A stretch of DNA of 64,000 bases from Streptomyces mangrovisoli (GCF_000974985.2 NZ_LAVA02000071.1:1-64000); one strand, 5' to 3'; counted from the stretch's first letter, positions 16,880-25,587 are shown. A program made the numbers and translations. Notes: generated by a model not told the origin, from the sequence alone.

Positions 16880-18226
16880 ATGACCATCACGCTCACCAAG
16901 GGCGGCAACGCGCCGCTGCCCACCGCTCTCTGCCGCATCACGATCGCGTCCGCGAGCCCGCACCTGGAGGTCTGCGCGGTCCTGCTGACGCCGGAGGGCA
17001 AGGTGCGCGGCGACGAGGACTTCGTCTTCTACAACCATCCCGCGCAGGACGGGGTCGCGCTGACCGGCCACGAGGTGCGCGTCGATCTGGCGGCCGTGCC
17101 CGCGGCGGTCCACCGCGTCGCGGTCGTCGCGGGCCTCGACCCCGGGTCGCCCGCCGCCCACTTCGACGCGACGAGCACTCCGCAGGCGTCCGTTCACTGC
17201 GAGACCGTCGAAGCCGGCTTCGTGCCACCGCCGTTCGTGAACGGGGAGACGGCCGCCGTCGTGGTCGAGGTCTACCGTCGCGCCGGCGCGTGGAAGGTCC
17301 GCGCGGTCGGGCAGGGCTGGGCCACCGGACTGGCGGGCCTGGCCACGGACTTCGGCGTGGTGGTCGACGACGACGGCACCGGCGCGGGGGCCGCGGCGAC
17401 GGCCCGGCCGGGGACCGGCACCACGGCGGACCCCGCCCCGGCACCCGCACCTGTACCCGCTCCCGTCGCGCCTCCGCCTCCGACTCTCCCGCCCACCCCC
17501 ACCCCCGCCCCCGTCCCCGCCATCAGTCTCGACAAGGTCCAGGAAGCCGCCCCCGGGCTCGTCGACCTGTACAAGGCGGCCCAGGTCTCGCTGGCCAAGA
17601 ACCGGATCACCGGCCAGCGGGCGGCGGTCTACCTCGTGCTCGACCACTCCGCCAGCATGAGACGGTTCTACCGCGACGGCACGATGCAGCATCTCGCGGA
17701 GCAGGCGCTCGGGCTCTCCGCGAACCTGGACGACGACGGCGTCGTACCCCTCGTCTTCTTCTCCGGGGGCGTCGACCGGGTGGCCGACATCGGCCTCGAC
17801 AACCACCAGGGCCGCGTCGACGCCCTGCACCGGTCGCTGGGCTGGGGCGGCACCCGTTTCGCGCCCGCCATGCACGCCGTCATCGACCACTACCGGGCCG
17901 CCGGTACGGCCGACCCCGCCTTCGTGATCTTCCAGACGGACGGGGAGCCGTTCGACCGCAAGGAGACCCGGGAGCTGCTGCGGCAGTGCAGTTCGCTGCC
18001 GATCTTCTGGCAGTTCGTCGGCTTCGGGTCGAACTGGGCCCTGCGCTTCCTGCGCACCCTCGACGACCTCACCGGCCGGACCGTCGACAACGCCGGCTTC
18101 TTCGCCGCCGGCCAGAGCCCCGCCAAGCGCGGCGACGCCGCCCTCTACGACCTCCTCATGAAGGAGTTCCCCACCTGGCTGACGGCGGCTCGCGCGGCGG
18201 GGGTGCTCCGCCAGGGCCCCGGCTGA
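16880..18226 (+). CDS. TerD domain fused to vWA domain
   Basis: A 448-aa cytosolic fusion. Residues 1-170 are a TerD-type calcium-binding domain: GEVRGDEDFVFYN-like (here KVRGDEDFVFYN) carries the acidic calcium ligands. A Pro/Ala linker (about 180-215, PAPAPVPAPVAPPPP) leads to a von Willebrand A domain (about 245-420) with metal-site motif DHSAS (Asp255, Ser257, Ser259), the GGTRF threonine and QTDGEP aspartate. This combination is known from tellurite-resistance-type (Ter) stress systems, where TerD and vWA proteins assemble metal-dependent complexes. The gene is divergent from the Hsp90/TPR pair and 176 bp upstream of the first NB-ARC gene on the same strand. Its role here is inferred from family and context. 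Confidence 0.9.
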   Translation: MTITLTKGGNAPLPTALCRITIASASPHLEVCAVLLTPEGKVRGDEDFVFYNHPAQDGVALTGHEVRVDLAAVPAAVHRVAVVAGLDPGSPAAHFDATSTPQASVHCETVEAGFVPPPFVNGETAAVVVEVYRRAGAWKVRAVGQGWATGLAGLATDFGVVVDDDGTGAGAAATARPGTGTTADPAPAPAPVPAPVAPPPPTLPPTPTPAPVPAISLDKVQEAAPGLVDLYKAAQVSLAKNRITGQRAAVYLVLDHSASMRRFYRDGTMQHLAEQALGLSANLDDDGVVPLVFFSGGVDRVADIGLDNHQGRVDALHRSLGWGGTRFAPAMHAVIDHYRAAGTADPAFVIFQTDGEPFDRKETRELLRQCSSLPIFWQFVGFGSNWALRFLRTLDDLTGRTVDNAGFFAAGQSPAKRGDAALYDLLMKEFPTWLTAARAAGVLRQGPG

Positions 18227-18401
18227 TCCGCACGACCGGCCCAGGGCCCGCGCGTCGATTCCCGTCACCGCAACGGGCGTACGGCGATTCGCGGGCCCGG
18301 GGTGCGCGCCGGGGTGGTTCCCGGCGCGTCGCGGGGGGCATCCTCGGTCTGTGCGTGACGCGTCCAAGGGGAGACGCGCGACTCACGGGGGAGCGGGCGC
18401 G

Positions 18402-20963
18402 ATGACCCTGACCGGTACGGGCGACGAGACGTCCGACGGCACGCCGGGTGGACAACCTGGCGTGGCGACAACGGGGATGAGCGACGGAGGCGTTCCCGGA
18501 GCGCAGCCGGGCGCCTCGCCGAACGCGATATCCGGCGGTGTGTTCTTCTCCGCCGTCCTCCAAGGCCGCCACATCACCGTCGAGTTACCCCCCGAGATCT
18601 CGCCCGCCCTGCACGGACTGCCGTCCGCCTCCCCGGTGTTCGTCGGCCGGGACGCCCCGCGCGATGTCCTCCTGGGCCGGCTCGACCCCGAGCCCCGAAG
18701 ACCTCGCGAGGGCGCGGGCGGACCCGTCGTGGTCGTCACCGCGGTCGGGGGACTGGCCGGCGTCGGCAAGACCGAACTGGCGCTCCAGGCGGCGCGGTCC
18801 GCCCGCGCCAGAGGGTGGTTCCCCGGCGGTGTCCTGTTCGTCGACATGTTCGGCTACGACGACGCCCGCCGCGTCGCTCCCGCGCAGGCGCTGGAGGGGT
18901 TCCTGCGGGCGCTGGGCATCCCCGGCGAGCACATCCCGCACGACCTCCAGGACCGCAAGCGGCTCTACACCTCGATCCTCGCGTCGTACGCCCGCAGCGG
19001 CCGTCGCATCCTCGTGGTGATCGACAACGCCGCCACCCACGACCAGGCCAGGGCCCTGCTGCCCACCGACGGCGCCACCGCGGCCATCGTGACGTCCCGG
19101 CACACCCTGGGCATGCTCGACGCCCGACTACTCGATCTGGACACCCTTCTCGTGAATGACGCCGTCCGACTGCTCGACAGCGCCCTGCGCCTCGCCCGCC
19201 CGGAGGACAGCCGCGTCACCGACGCGCCCGAGGACGCCGCACGGATCGCCGAACTGTGCGCGGGGCTGCCGCTCGCCCTGCGCATCACCGCGGCCGTACT
19301 GATCAGCCATCCCACCCGGCCGCTGTCCCGCATGGCCGCCGAACTGGCCGACGAGCGGGCCCGGCTGGACGCACTGCGGTACGAGGACACCGCGGTGGGG
19401 GCCGCGTTCGAACTGTCGTACCGCCAACTCCCGTCCACCCAGGCCCGTTTGTTCCGGCTGTTGTCGCTGAACCCTGGCCCGGACGTGTCCACCGCCGCCG
19501 TCTCCGTGCTCGCCGGCACCGACCAGGGCGCCGCCCGCCGGGACCTCCAGGCTCTGGAACGCGCCCACTTGGTCGAGGCCGGAACGCCGTACGGGCGCTG
19601 GCGGATGCACGACCTCGTACGGACCTTCAGCGACCGCCTCGCCGCCGACGACACCGAACGGCGACCGGTGCTGACGAACCTGTTCGGCTGGTACGCGCAC
19701 TCCGTGAACGTCGCCGACACGGTCATGCGGCCCGGCCGTATCCGCCCCGACATCGGCGCCTGGCTCGGCCCGCGGCCGGCGGTCTTCCCCGACCGCAACG
19801 AGGCCCTCGCCTGGTGCGAGGCCGAACAGCCCAACCTGCTCGGGGCCGTGCACCGGGGCGCCGCCGAGGACCTCGGCCGGCTGGTGTGGTCCATCCCGCT
19901 GAGCATGTGGGGCTACCTCACCCAGACCCTCTCCTGGGACCAGTGGATCGACGCGCACCACGTGGCCGCCGAGGCCGCGGCCGAGTGCGGTGCGCACTCG
20001 GGCCAGGGCTGGCTGCTCAACAACCTCGCCACCGGCTACCGGGCCGTCGGCAGCGTGGACCGCTCGCGCGCGGCGTTCGCCGCCGGACTCGACGTCCGCC
20101 GCGGGCTCGGCGACCTGCACGGCCAGGCCGACTCGCTCAAGGACATGGCCATGGCCGCGCGGGTGTGGGAGGACTGGGAGGAGGCGCTCCGGCTGTCGTA
20201 CGAGGCGCTGGACGTGATGGCCCGGCTCACCGTGCCGGACCGCTCCGGCACGGCCTCGGCCCTCGACACCATCGCCGTCTCCCTGATCCATCTGGACCGG
20301 CTGGAGGAGGCCGCGGACGCCGCGTCCCGTGCGCTCGTCATCTGGGAGGACCTCGACGGCAGCCGCGACGACCGCGCCTGGGCCCGGTGCCGCACCATCC
20401 ACGCCGAGGTGGCCCGGCGGAAGGGCGACCACCGGCGGGCGATCGCCGACTGCCTGGCGGCCCGGGAGGTGTTCGAACGCATCCACGACACCTGGGACGA
20501 GGCCGACGTCCTGCGCACCCTGGGCGGCCTGCACCTGACCACGGGCGACCCGGAGGCCGCGCGCGCCTGCTGGCGCCGGGCGGCGGACCTGTTCGAGGAA
20601 CTCGGCGACACGGCGGCGGTCGAGGCGCTGACCCGGGAACTGGCGGCGCTGCCGCCGGATCCGGGGGCCTCCGGGCTGAACCCGGGCCCTGGGGCCACCG
20701 GGCTTCCTCCGGACGCTGCGGCCACCGGGCTCACCGCGGTGCCCGCACCGCGGGCGGAGCCCGACGGGATCGCGGATCGCGAGGACGACGCGGGGGACGG
20801 CGACGACAGTGAGGACGAAGGCCAAGGCGACGCTGAGGGCGCAGGCGAGGGTCGGGGCGGAAGCGGAGGCGGAGGCGGAGGCGGAGGCGGAGACGGAGGC
20901 TCAGGCGGCGGTGAGGGTGGAGGCGCAGGCGACGCTGAGGGCGGAGGCGACGGAAGCCTCTGA
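18402..20963 (+). CDS. NB-ARC (STAND/NLR-like) ATPase with TPR sensor
   Basis: An 853-aa signalling ATPase. The layout is: N-terminal short motif NAISGGVFFSAVLQGRHITV (41-60), NB-ARC domain (about 78-330) with Walker A GGLAGVGKT (116-124), Walker B RILVVID (Asp208), and GLPLALR; then a winged helix (MHDLVRTFSDRL), and TPR repeats from about residue 525 to 760. The C-terminal 100 residues are low-complexity Gly/Glu/Asp/Ser. There is no DNA-binding (SARP) domain, so it is not AfsR-like. The start ATG 18402 has GGGGAG nine bases upstream. STAND proteins bind a trigger through the repeat sensor and oligomerise; here no effector domain is obvious, so the N-terminal motif may recruit one. It pairs with the shorter paralogue at 21968-23077. 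Confidence 0.88.
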   Translation: MTLTGTGDETSDGTPGGQPGVATTGMSDGGVPGAQPGASPNAISGGVFFSAVLQGRHITVELPPEISPALHGLPSASPVFVGRDAPRDVLLGRLDPEPRRPREGAGGPVVVVTAVGGLAGVGKTELALQAARSARARGWFPGGVLFVDMFGYDDARRVAPAQALEGFLRALGIPGEHIPHDLQDRKRLYTSILASYARSGRRILVVIDNAATHDQARALLPTDGATAAIVTSRHTLGMLDARLLDLDTLLVNDAVRLLDSALRLARPEDSRVTDAPEDAARIAELCAGLPLALRITAAVLISHPTRPLSRMAAELADERARLDALRYEDTAVGAAFELSYRQLPSTQARLFRLLSLNPGPDVSTAAVSVLAGTDQGAARRDLQALERAHLVEAGTPYGRWRMHDLVRTFSDRLAADDTERRPVLTNLFGWYAHSVNVADTVMRPGRIRPDIGAWLGPRPAVFPDRNEALAWCEAEQPNLLGAVHRGAAEDLGRLVWSIPLSMWGYLTQTLSWDQWIDAHHVAAEAAAECGAHSGQGWLLNNLATGYRAVGSVDRSRAAFAAGLDVRRGLGDLHGQADSLKDMAMAARVWEDWEEALRLSYEALDVMARLTVPDRSGTASALDTIAVSLIHLDRLEEAADAASRALVIWEDLDGSRDDRAWARCRTIHAEVARRKGDHRRAIADCLAAREVFERIHDTWDEADVLRTLGGLHLTTGDPEAARACWRRAADLFEELGDTAAVEALTRELAALPPDPGASGLNPGPGATGLPPDAAATGLTAVPAPRAEPDGIADREDDAGDGDDSEDEGQGDAEGAGEGRGGSGGGGGGGGGDGGSGGGEGGGAGDAEGGGDGSL
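20815..20960 (+). repeat. low-complexity GGAGGC-type coding repeat
   Basis: Iterated GGAGGC and GGCGAC hexamers encode the Gly-rich tail of the NB-ARC/TPR protein (runs of up to nine glycines). The tail is probably disordered and prone to length change by slippage. Confidence 0.75.
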
Positions 20964-21023
20964 CGTCGCACATGACGACCTGTCAGACTCCCACCGCACA
21001 CCGACCGGTGTTTGGATGGGCGC

Positions 21024-21971
21024 GTGAGCGTACTCGTCACCGGCGCGGCCGGCTACGTCGGCTGGGCCGTCGTCCACGAACTCCTGGCCCGCGGCGAGCA
21101 GGTCGTGGCGCTCGTGCACGACCAGGCGCCCGTCTTCCCCGACGGCGTGGAGGTCCGGCACGCCGACCTGACGGACCGGGCCGCCGTGTCCGAGGCGGTG
21201 CGCGGCACCGACGGCGTATGCCATCTGGCGGGCCTCGCACGCGCCCGGACGGGCTCCGGGCAGCCCACGCGCTACTACGCCGTCAACGTCACCGGCACCG
21301 TCCACCTGCTCGACGCGATGGCCGCCGAGACCGACCGCACCGGGCGCCCCGGCCGCCTCGTGTTCGCCTCGACGAGTACGGTCTACGGCCGCCCGGACGG
21401 CGCGCCCGTTCCGGAGACGGCGCCGCGCGACCTGATCCACGCGTACGCCGCCTCGAAAGCCGCCTGCGAGGACCTGATCGGCTGGCAGGCGGCCACCGGC
21501 CTGCTCGGCGCCACCATCCTGCGCATCTTCAACGCGGCCGGGGGCACGGCGGGCCGCGCCGACCGCGACCCGACGCGGATCGTCCCGCACACGGTCGCCG
21601 CGGCGGCCGGCGACGCGGCCCCGCTGCGCATCAACGGCGACGGCACCGCCGTACGCGACTTCGTGCACGTCAAGGACGTGGCGACGGCCTTCGCACTGGC
21701 CCTGGGCGCGACCTCGCCCGGGGCCCACGCCGTGTACAACCTCGGCGCGCACCCGGCCGCCGTCCGCGATGTCGTCGAAGCGGTCGAACGGCTCACCGGG
21801 CGCCCGGTGCCGCGCAGCCACGGTCCCGCGGTCGCGGACGAGGCGCGGTTCCTGGTCGCGGACACCTCCGCGATCACCGCGGAGCTGGGCTGGGCCCCGG
21901 CCTCGACCGGACTGGACGAACTGGTCGCCGACCAGTGGCGGATCGCCCATCGCGCCGGGTCCGTCCGGTGA
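21024..21971 (+). CDS. NAD-dependent epimerase/dehydratase (extended SDR)
   Basis: A 315-aa extended short-chain dehydrogenase, similar to UDP-glucose 4-epimerase. The Rossmann motif VTGAAGYVG lies at the N-terminus, the catalytic Ser/Thr is in FASTSTVYG, and the usual YxxxK is YAASKAA. DFVHVKDVATAF is the typical sugar-binding region. The GTG at 21024 begins exactly at the Rossmann strand; a TTG at 21012 is an alternative. It overlaps the following NB-ARC gene by four bases (GTGA, 21968-21971), so it is translationally coupled to it. A sugar-nucleotide substrate is likely from the family. Why it sits between two STAND ATPases is unclear. Confidence 0.88.
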   Translation: MSVLVTGAAGYVGWAVVHELLARGEQVVALVHDQAPVFPDGVEVRHADLTDRAAVSEAVRGTDGVCHLAGLARARTGSGQPTRYYAVNVTGTVHLLDAMAAETDRTGRPGRLVFASTSTVYGRPDGAPVPETAPRDLIHAYAASKAACEDLIGWQAATGLLGATILRIFNAAGGTAGRADRDPTRIVPHTVAAAAGDAAPLRINGDGTAVRDFVHVKDVATAFALALGATSPGAHAVYNLGAHPAAVRDVVEAVERLTGRPVPRSHGPAVADEARFLVADTSAITAELGWAPASTGLDELVADQWRIAHRAGSVR

Positions 21972-23077
21972 CGTCCGACGGGCCGGTGCGCAACGCCATA
22001 TCCGGCGGACTGTTCCTGTCCCCGGTCGTGCAGGGCCGCGACCTGCGGGTCCGGCTGCCGTACACGGTCCCACCCGCCCTGGCCGGACTGCCTTTCCCCA
22101 CACCGGCGTTCGCCGGACGCGACGCCGAACTGGCATGTCTGACCGCCCTGTTCACCGAGCAGTCGGGGCCCCGCTCACCGATCGTGGTCGAAGGACCGGT
22201 CGGCAGCGGCAAGACCGAACTGGTCCTGAAGGCCGCCCACCAGGCCCTCGCCCGGGGCGGGTTCCCCGGCGGGGTCCTCTGCGCCGACGTGTCCCGGGTG
22301 CACGGCACCGCCCTGGTCGGCGGATTCCTGCGGGCCATGGGCGTACCCGCCGCCCGTGTACCCGCGGGGTGGGCCGAGCGGTCCGCGCTGTGCGCGACCG
22401 TCCTCTCCTCGCTGGCCGACAACGGCCGTCCGCTGCTGATCGTCCTCGACGACGTCGCCGATCCCGGCCAGCTCATCGACGTGCTGCCCGCGTTCTCCTC
22501 CGCAACGACCTTGGTCACCACGCCCGTTCGGCTCGCCGTCCGCGCACCGCACCGCCTGACCGTGGGCGCGCTGCCCACGGCCGACGCGACCCTTCTGCTG
22601 CGCCGCGCCCTGGCCGTGTCCAGCCCGGACGACACGCGGATCACCGACGGGCCGGACGCGGCCGTCCGGCTCGCCGCCCTCTGCGACGGCCTGCCGCTCG
22701 CCCTGCGCACCGCCGCCGCGCTGCTCGCCGAAAGCCCGCGCCGGCCGCTCGCGGCGCTCGTCGAGGATCTCGCCGATCCCCGGACCCGGCTGGCCGAACT
22801 CACCCACCCCGACCACGATCTGCGCGCCCGGCTCGACGCCTGCCACACGCGTCTCGACCCCTCCGGTGCCGGCCTGTTGTGGCTGCTGGCGCTGCGCGAG
22901 GAGCCGGAGACGGCCACGCGGACGCTGGCCGCGCTGGCCGGGGAGCCGGAGAACACCGTCCGTGAGCGCCTCACGGGTCTGCTCCACCTGATCGAGGCGG
23001 GCGGCACGACACCGGACAGCTGGCGCCTGTCCCCGCTCGTACGGCAGTACGTCCTCTCCCGCCGACGACCGGGCTGA
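21968..23077 (+). CDS. short NB-ARC ATPase, paralogue without TPR sensor
   Basis: A 369-aa protein that matches the first part of the 18402-20963 protein: N-terminal motif NAISGGLFLSPVVQGRDL (9-26), NB-ARC with Walker A GPVGSGKT (76-83), Walker B PLLIVLDD (Asp161/162), GLPLALR, and a winged helix ending in SPLVRQYVLS. It stops there, with no repeat domain. Over the first ~44 residues from the motif to GRD, about 26 are identical to the larger paralogue. The GTG overlaps the epimerase stop. The shared motif suggests that the two proteins assemble together or compete; a lack of sensor suggests a downstream or adaptor role. This is inference. Confidence 0.85.
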   Translation: MTSDGPVRNAISGGLFLSPVVQGRDLRVRLPYTVPPALAGLPFPTPAFAGRDAELACLTALFTEQSGPRSPIVVEGPVGSGKTELVLKAAHQALARGGFPGGVLCADVSRVHGTALVGGFLRAMGVPAARVPAGWAERSALCATVLSSLADNGRPLLIVLDDVADPGQLIDVLPAFSSATTLVTTPVRLAVRAPHRLTVGALPTADATLLLRRALAVSSPDDTRITDGPDAAVRLAALCDGLPLALRTAAALLAESPRRPLAALVEDLADPRTRLAELTHPDHDLRARLDACHTRLDPSGAGLLWLLALREEPETATRTLAALAGEPENTVRERLTGLLHLIEAGGTTPDSWRLSPLVRQYVLSRRRPG

Positions 23078-23140
23078 GGTTCCGTCACATCACGTGCTCC
23101 GCCGGACCTTGGACAAAATCGGATGCCCGCCGCCCTCCGG

Positions 23141-23215
23141 GCTCCCTACACTCGCCACGGACGAACGACGCGCCGCCCCCGACGGGTGGCGTGTTCCGTG
23201 ACGAGTGGAGGGAGC
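23141..23215 (+). promoter_or_regulatory. long imperfect inverted repeat before the EF-G leader ORF
   Basis: Outer arms 23141-23161 and 23195-23215 pair at 19 of 21 positions; inner arms 23168-23178 and 23184-23194 pair fully if two G-U wobbles are allowed. The right outer arm contains the ribosome site GGAGGGAG of the leader ORF, so folding would hide it. TACACT at 23147-23152 resembles a -10 box; if it is used, the left outer arm would not be transcribed and the outer repeat would instead be a DNA operator. Either way it is an unusual control region for the EF-G paralogue. Confidence 0.55.
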
Positions 23216-23221
23216 GAGGCC

Positions 23222-23338
23222 GTGCGTGACCGCACCGCTGTGTCCGCTCCCCGCGCACGGTACGAGGTGATCCTGGTGTCCTCGTCCGTCCGGTGCCCGC
23301 TGCGCGGCCGGCACCGGACGCCCGCGACGGCCCGCTGA
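23222..23338 (+). CDS. 38-codon leader ORF before the EF-G paralogue
   Basis: A small ORF starting GTG at 23222 with the strong ribosome site GGAGGGAG eight bases upstream and ending TGA at 23336-23338, 142 bp before the EF-G paralogue. It codes for a basic peptide with the segment RYEVILVSSSVRCPLRG and is Arg-rich at both ends. It matches no family known to me. Position, ribosome site and a possible sequestering hairpin suggest a regulatory leader peptide, as found before ribosome-protection and erm genes. That role is inference; it may also be a small protein, or not translated. Confidence 0.45.
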   Translation: MRDRTAVSAPRARYEVILVSSSVRCPLRGRHRTPATAR

Positions 23339-23480
23339 CGCACCCCCGCCGGTCCGGCACGCGAAGGAACGCACAGCGTCGTTCCGTTCGCCGCTCCCGT
23401 GACCGTGGCGGGTCAGTCCGTCCGCTCCCGTCCGGGCAATCGCGCCGCCTTCTTCCGAACCAGCCGAAAGGCCAAGGGCC

Positions 23481-25562
23481 GTGCGCACCGAGACCGACCG
23501 CCGCCTGACCACCGACCTGACCCGTCTGCGCAACCTGGGCATCCTCGCCCATGTCGACGCGGGCAAGACCACCGTCACCGAACGGATCCTGTACGCCACC
23601 GGTACCACGCACAAGCGCGGCGAGGTCCATGACGGCACCACCGTCACCGACTTCGACAGCCAGGAACGCGACCGTGGCATCACCATCTTCGCCGCGGCCG
23701 TCAGTTGTGACTGGCGCGGCCACCGCGTCAACCTGATCGACACCCCCGGGCACGTCGACTTCGCCGACGAGGTGGAGCGCTCCCTGCGGGTGCTCGACGG
23801 CGCGATCGCGGTGTTCGACGCCGTCGCGGGCGTCGAGCCGCAGAGCGAGTCCGTGTGGCGCCAGGCCGACCGGTACGGCGTGCCGAGAATCGCGTTCGTG
23901 AACAAGATGGACCGTGCGGGAGCCGACCTCGACACCGCCGTCGAGTCGATCCGGCGACGGCTGCATCCGGCGCCGCTGGTGGTGCAGTTGCCGATCGGCG
24001 CGGAGGACGGCTTCCGCGGCGTCGTCGACCTGCTGCGGATGCGGGCGCTGCTCTGGGACGACGGCACGTTCCAGGAGGGGCCCGTGCCGCGGGAGTCGGC
24101 CGACGAGGCGGGCCGGCGGCGCCGCGCCCTGGAGGAGACGGTCGCCGGTCTGCACGCCGGGGCGATGGACGAGTACTGCACCCGGTCGACGCTCTCGGAC
24201 GGCACGCTGGCCTCCGCCCTGCGCGACCTCACCCGCAGCGGTGACGGCCTGGTCGTCCTGTGCGGCTCGGCCTACCGCAACCGCGGCATCGAGCCGCTGC
24301 TGGACGCCGTCGTCTCGTGGCTTCCCGCGCCCGTCGACGTACCGCCCGTACGGGGTGAGTACGACGGTACGGCGCAGGAGCGGCCCGCCGACCCCGAAGC
24401 GCCGCTCGCGGCACTGGCGTTCAAGGTGACGGCGACCGCCCGAGGCCGGCTGACGTACGTCCGGATCTACTCCGGCACCATCGAGAAGGGAGACCACGTA
24501 TGGGACCCGGTCGCGCGGCGCGGCGAGCGCGTCGGACGCATCCTGCGCGTACAGGCCGACCGGCACGCGGAGTTGGAGCGGGCGGGCGCCGGTGACATCG
24601 TCGCCGTCATCGGGCTGAAGTCCGCCCGGCCCGGTTCCACGCTGTGCGCGCCCGGCAGCCCGCTGGTCCTCGAACCGCCCACGTCCGCCGAGCCGGTCGT
24701 GTCGGTGGCGGTCGAGGCGCGCAGGTCCACGGAGACCGGACGCCTTGCCACGGCGCTGGCCCGGCTGGCCGAGGAGGACCCCTCCCTGGCCGTTCGGACC
24801 GACCCCGAGACCGGGCAGACGGTGCTGTCCGGCATGGGTGAACTGCACCTGGAGGTCGCGGTGGAGAAGGTGCGCCGTGACGCCGGGCTGGACGTCAACG
24901 TCGGCCGGCCGCGCGTCGCGTACCGGGAGACCGTCGTGCGGGGCGTGTCGGGGCTGGTCCACCGGCATGTCAAACAGGACGGCGGGGCGGGCCAGTTCGC
25001 CCATGTCGTGCTCGACGTGCAGCCGATGGACGACGACGGGACGGGTGCCGGCGCGCCCACGGGGTTCGCGTTCGCGACCACCGTGGTCGGTGGCCGGGTG
25101 CCGCAGGAGTACGTCCGCGCGGTCGAGGCGGGCTGCCGGGACGCCCTTGCCGAGGGGCCGGTCGGCGGGTACCCCGTGACGGGGCTGCGGGTCACGCTGA
25201 CCGACGGCGCGACGCACTCCAAGGACTCGTCCGAGATGGCGTTCCGCACGGCCGGGCGGCTTGCCCTGCGGGAGGCTCTGCGGGCGTGCGTCACCGTCGT
25301 GCTGGAGCCGGTGGCCGAGGTGACGGTCACCGTGCCCGAGGACGCGGTCGGCGCGGTGCTCGGCGATCTCGCCGCCCGCCGGGGCCGGGTCACCGGCTCG
25401 GTGGCGCGGGCGGGTTCGGCGGTCCTGACCGCGACGGTTCCGCTCGCGGAACTGTTCGGCTACGCGACGCGGCTGCGGAGCCGGACGCAGGGGCGGGGCA
25501 CGTTCACGGCTCGGCCCGTGGGGTACGCCCGGGTGCCGTCGGGGGCGGCTCTCGCCGGGTGA
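23481..25562 (+). CDS. elongation factor G paralogue (EF-G2 type)
   Basis: A 693-aa translational GTPase of the EF-G family, promoting translocation or a related ribosome step. G motifs are AHVDAGKTT (23-31), RGITI, DTPGHVDF, NKMD and CGSAYRNRG; domains II-V follow in order (domain IV at about 475-590, with HVKQDGGAGQFAHV). Compared with housekeeping EF-G, the region after switch I is shorter and the effector loop differs (FDSQERDRG). Sequence such as SLRVLDGAIAVFDAVAGVEPQSE is closer to EF-G than to TetM-type ribosome-protection proteins. The gene stands alone with no rpsL/rpsG/tuf neighbours, so it is the accessory paralogue (fusB-like of Streptomyces, from memory). A structured leader with an ORF precedes it, suggesting induction by ribosome stress. 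Confidence 0.88.
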   Translation: MRTETDRRLTTDLTRLRNLGILAHVDAGKTTVTERILYATGTTHKRGEVHDGTTVTDFDSQERDRGITIFAAAVSCDWRGHRVNLIDTPGHVDFADEVERSLRVLDGAIAVFDAVAGVEPQSESVWRQADRYGVPRIAFVNKMDRAGADLDTAVESIRRRLHPAPLVVQLPIGAEDGFRGVVDLLRMRALLWDDGTFQEGPVPRESADEAGRRRRALEETVAGLHAGAMDEYCTRSTLSDGTLASALRDLTRSGDGLVVLCGSAYRNRGIEPLLDAVVSWLPAPVDVPPVRGEYDGTAQERPADPEAPLAALAFKVTATARGRLTYVRIYSGTIEKGDHVWDPVARRGERVGRILRVQADRHAELERAGAGDIVAVIGLKSARPGSTLCAPGSPLVLEPPTSAEPVVSVAVEARRSTETGRLATALARLAEEDPSLAVRTDPETGQTVLSGMGELHLEVAVEKVRRDAGLDVNVGRPRVAYRETVVRGVSGLVHRHVKQDGGAGQFAHVVLDVQPMDDDGTGAGAPTGFAFATTVVGGRVPQEYVRAVEAGCRDALAEGPVGGYPVTGLRVTLTDGATHSKDSSEMAFRTAGRLALREALRACVTVVLEPVAEVTVTVPEDAVGAVLGDLAARRGRVTGSVARAGSAVLTATVPLAELFGYATRLRSRTQGRGTFTARPVGYARVPSGAALAG

Positions 25563-25587
25563 CGGCTGCGGCCGCGTCGTGGCCGTT

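Noticed and set aside
16643..18367. The Hsp90 frame extends about 570 codons upstream on the minus strand
   Set aside because: The extension is antisense to TerD-vWA and has shadow composition; the Hsp90 fold starts at the GTG at 16642.
18402..20963. AfsR/SARP-type transcription regulator
   Set aside because: NB-ARC and TPR are shared with AfsR, but the N-terminal winged-helix and BTAD domains are missing.
23481..25562. TetM/OtrA-type ribosome-protection protein
   Set aside because: The residues around switch I and the EF-G-specific stretches (VAGVEPQSE, DRYGVPR) fit EF-G better; a protective role is not excluded but not shown.
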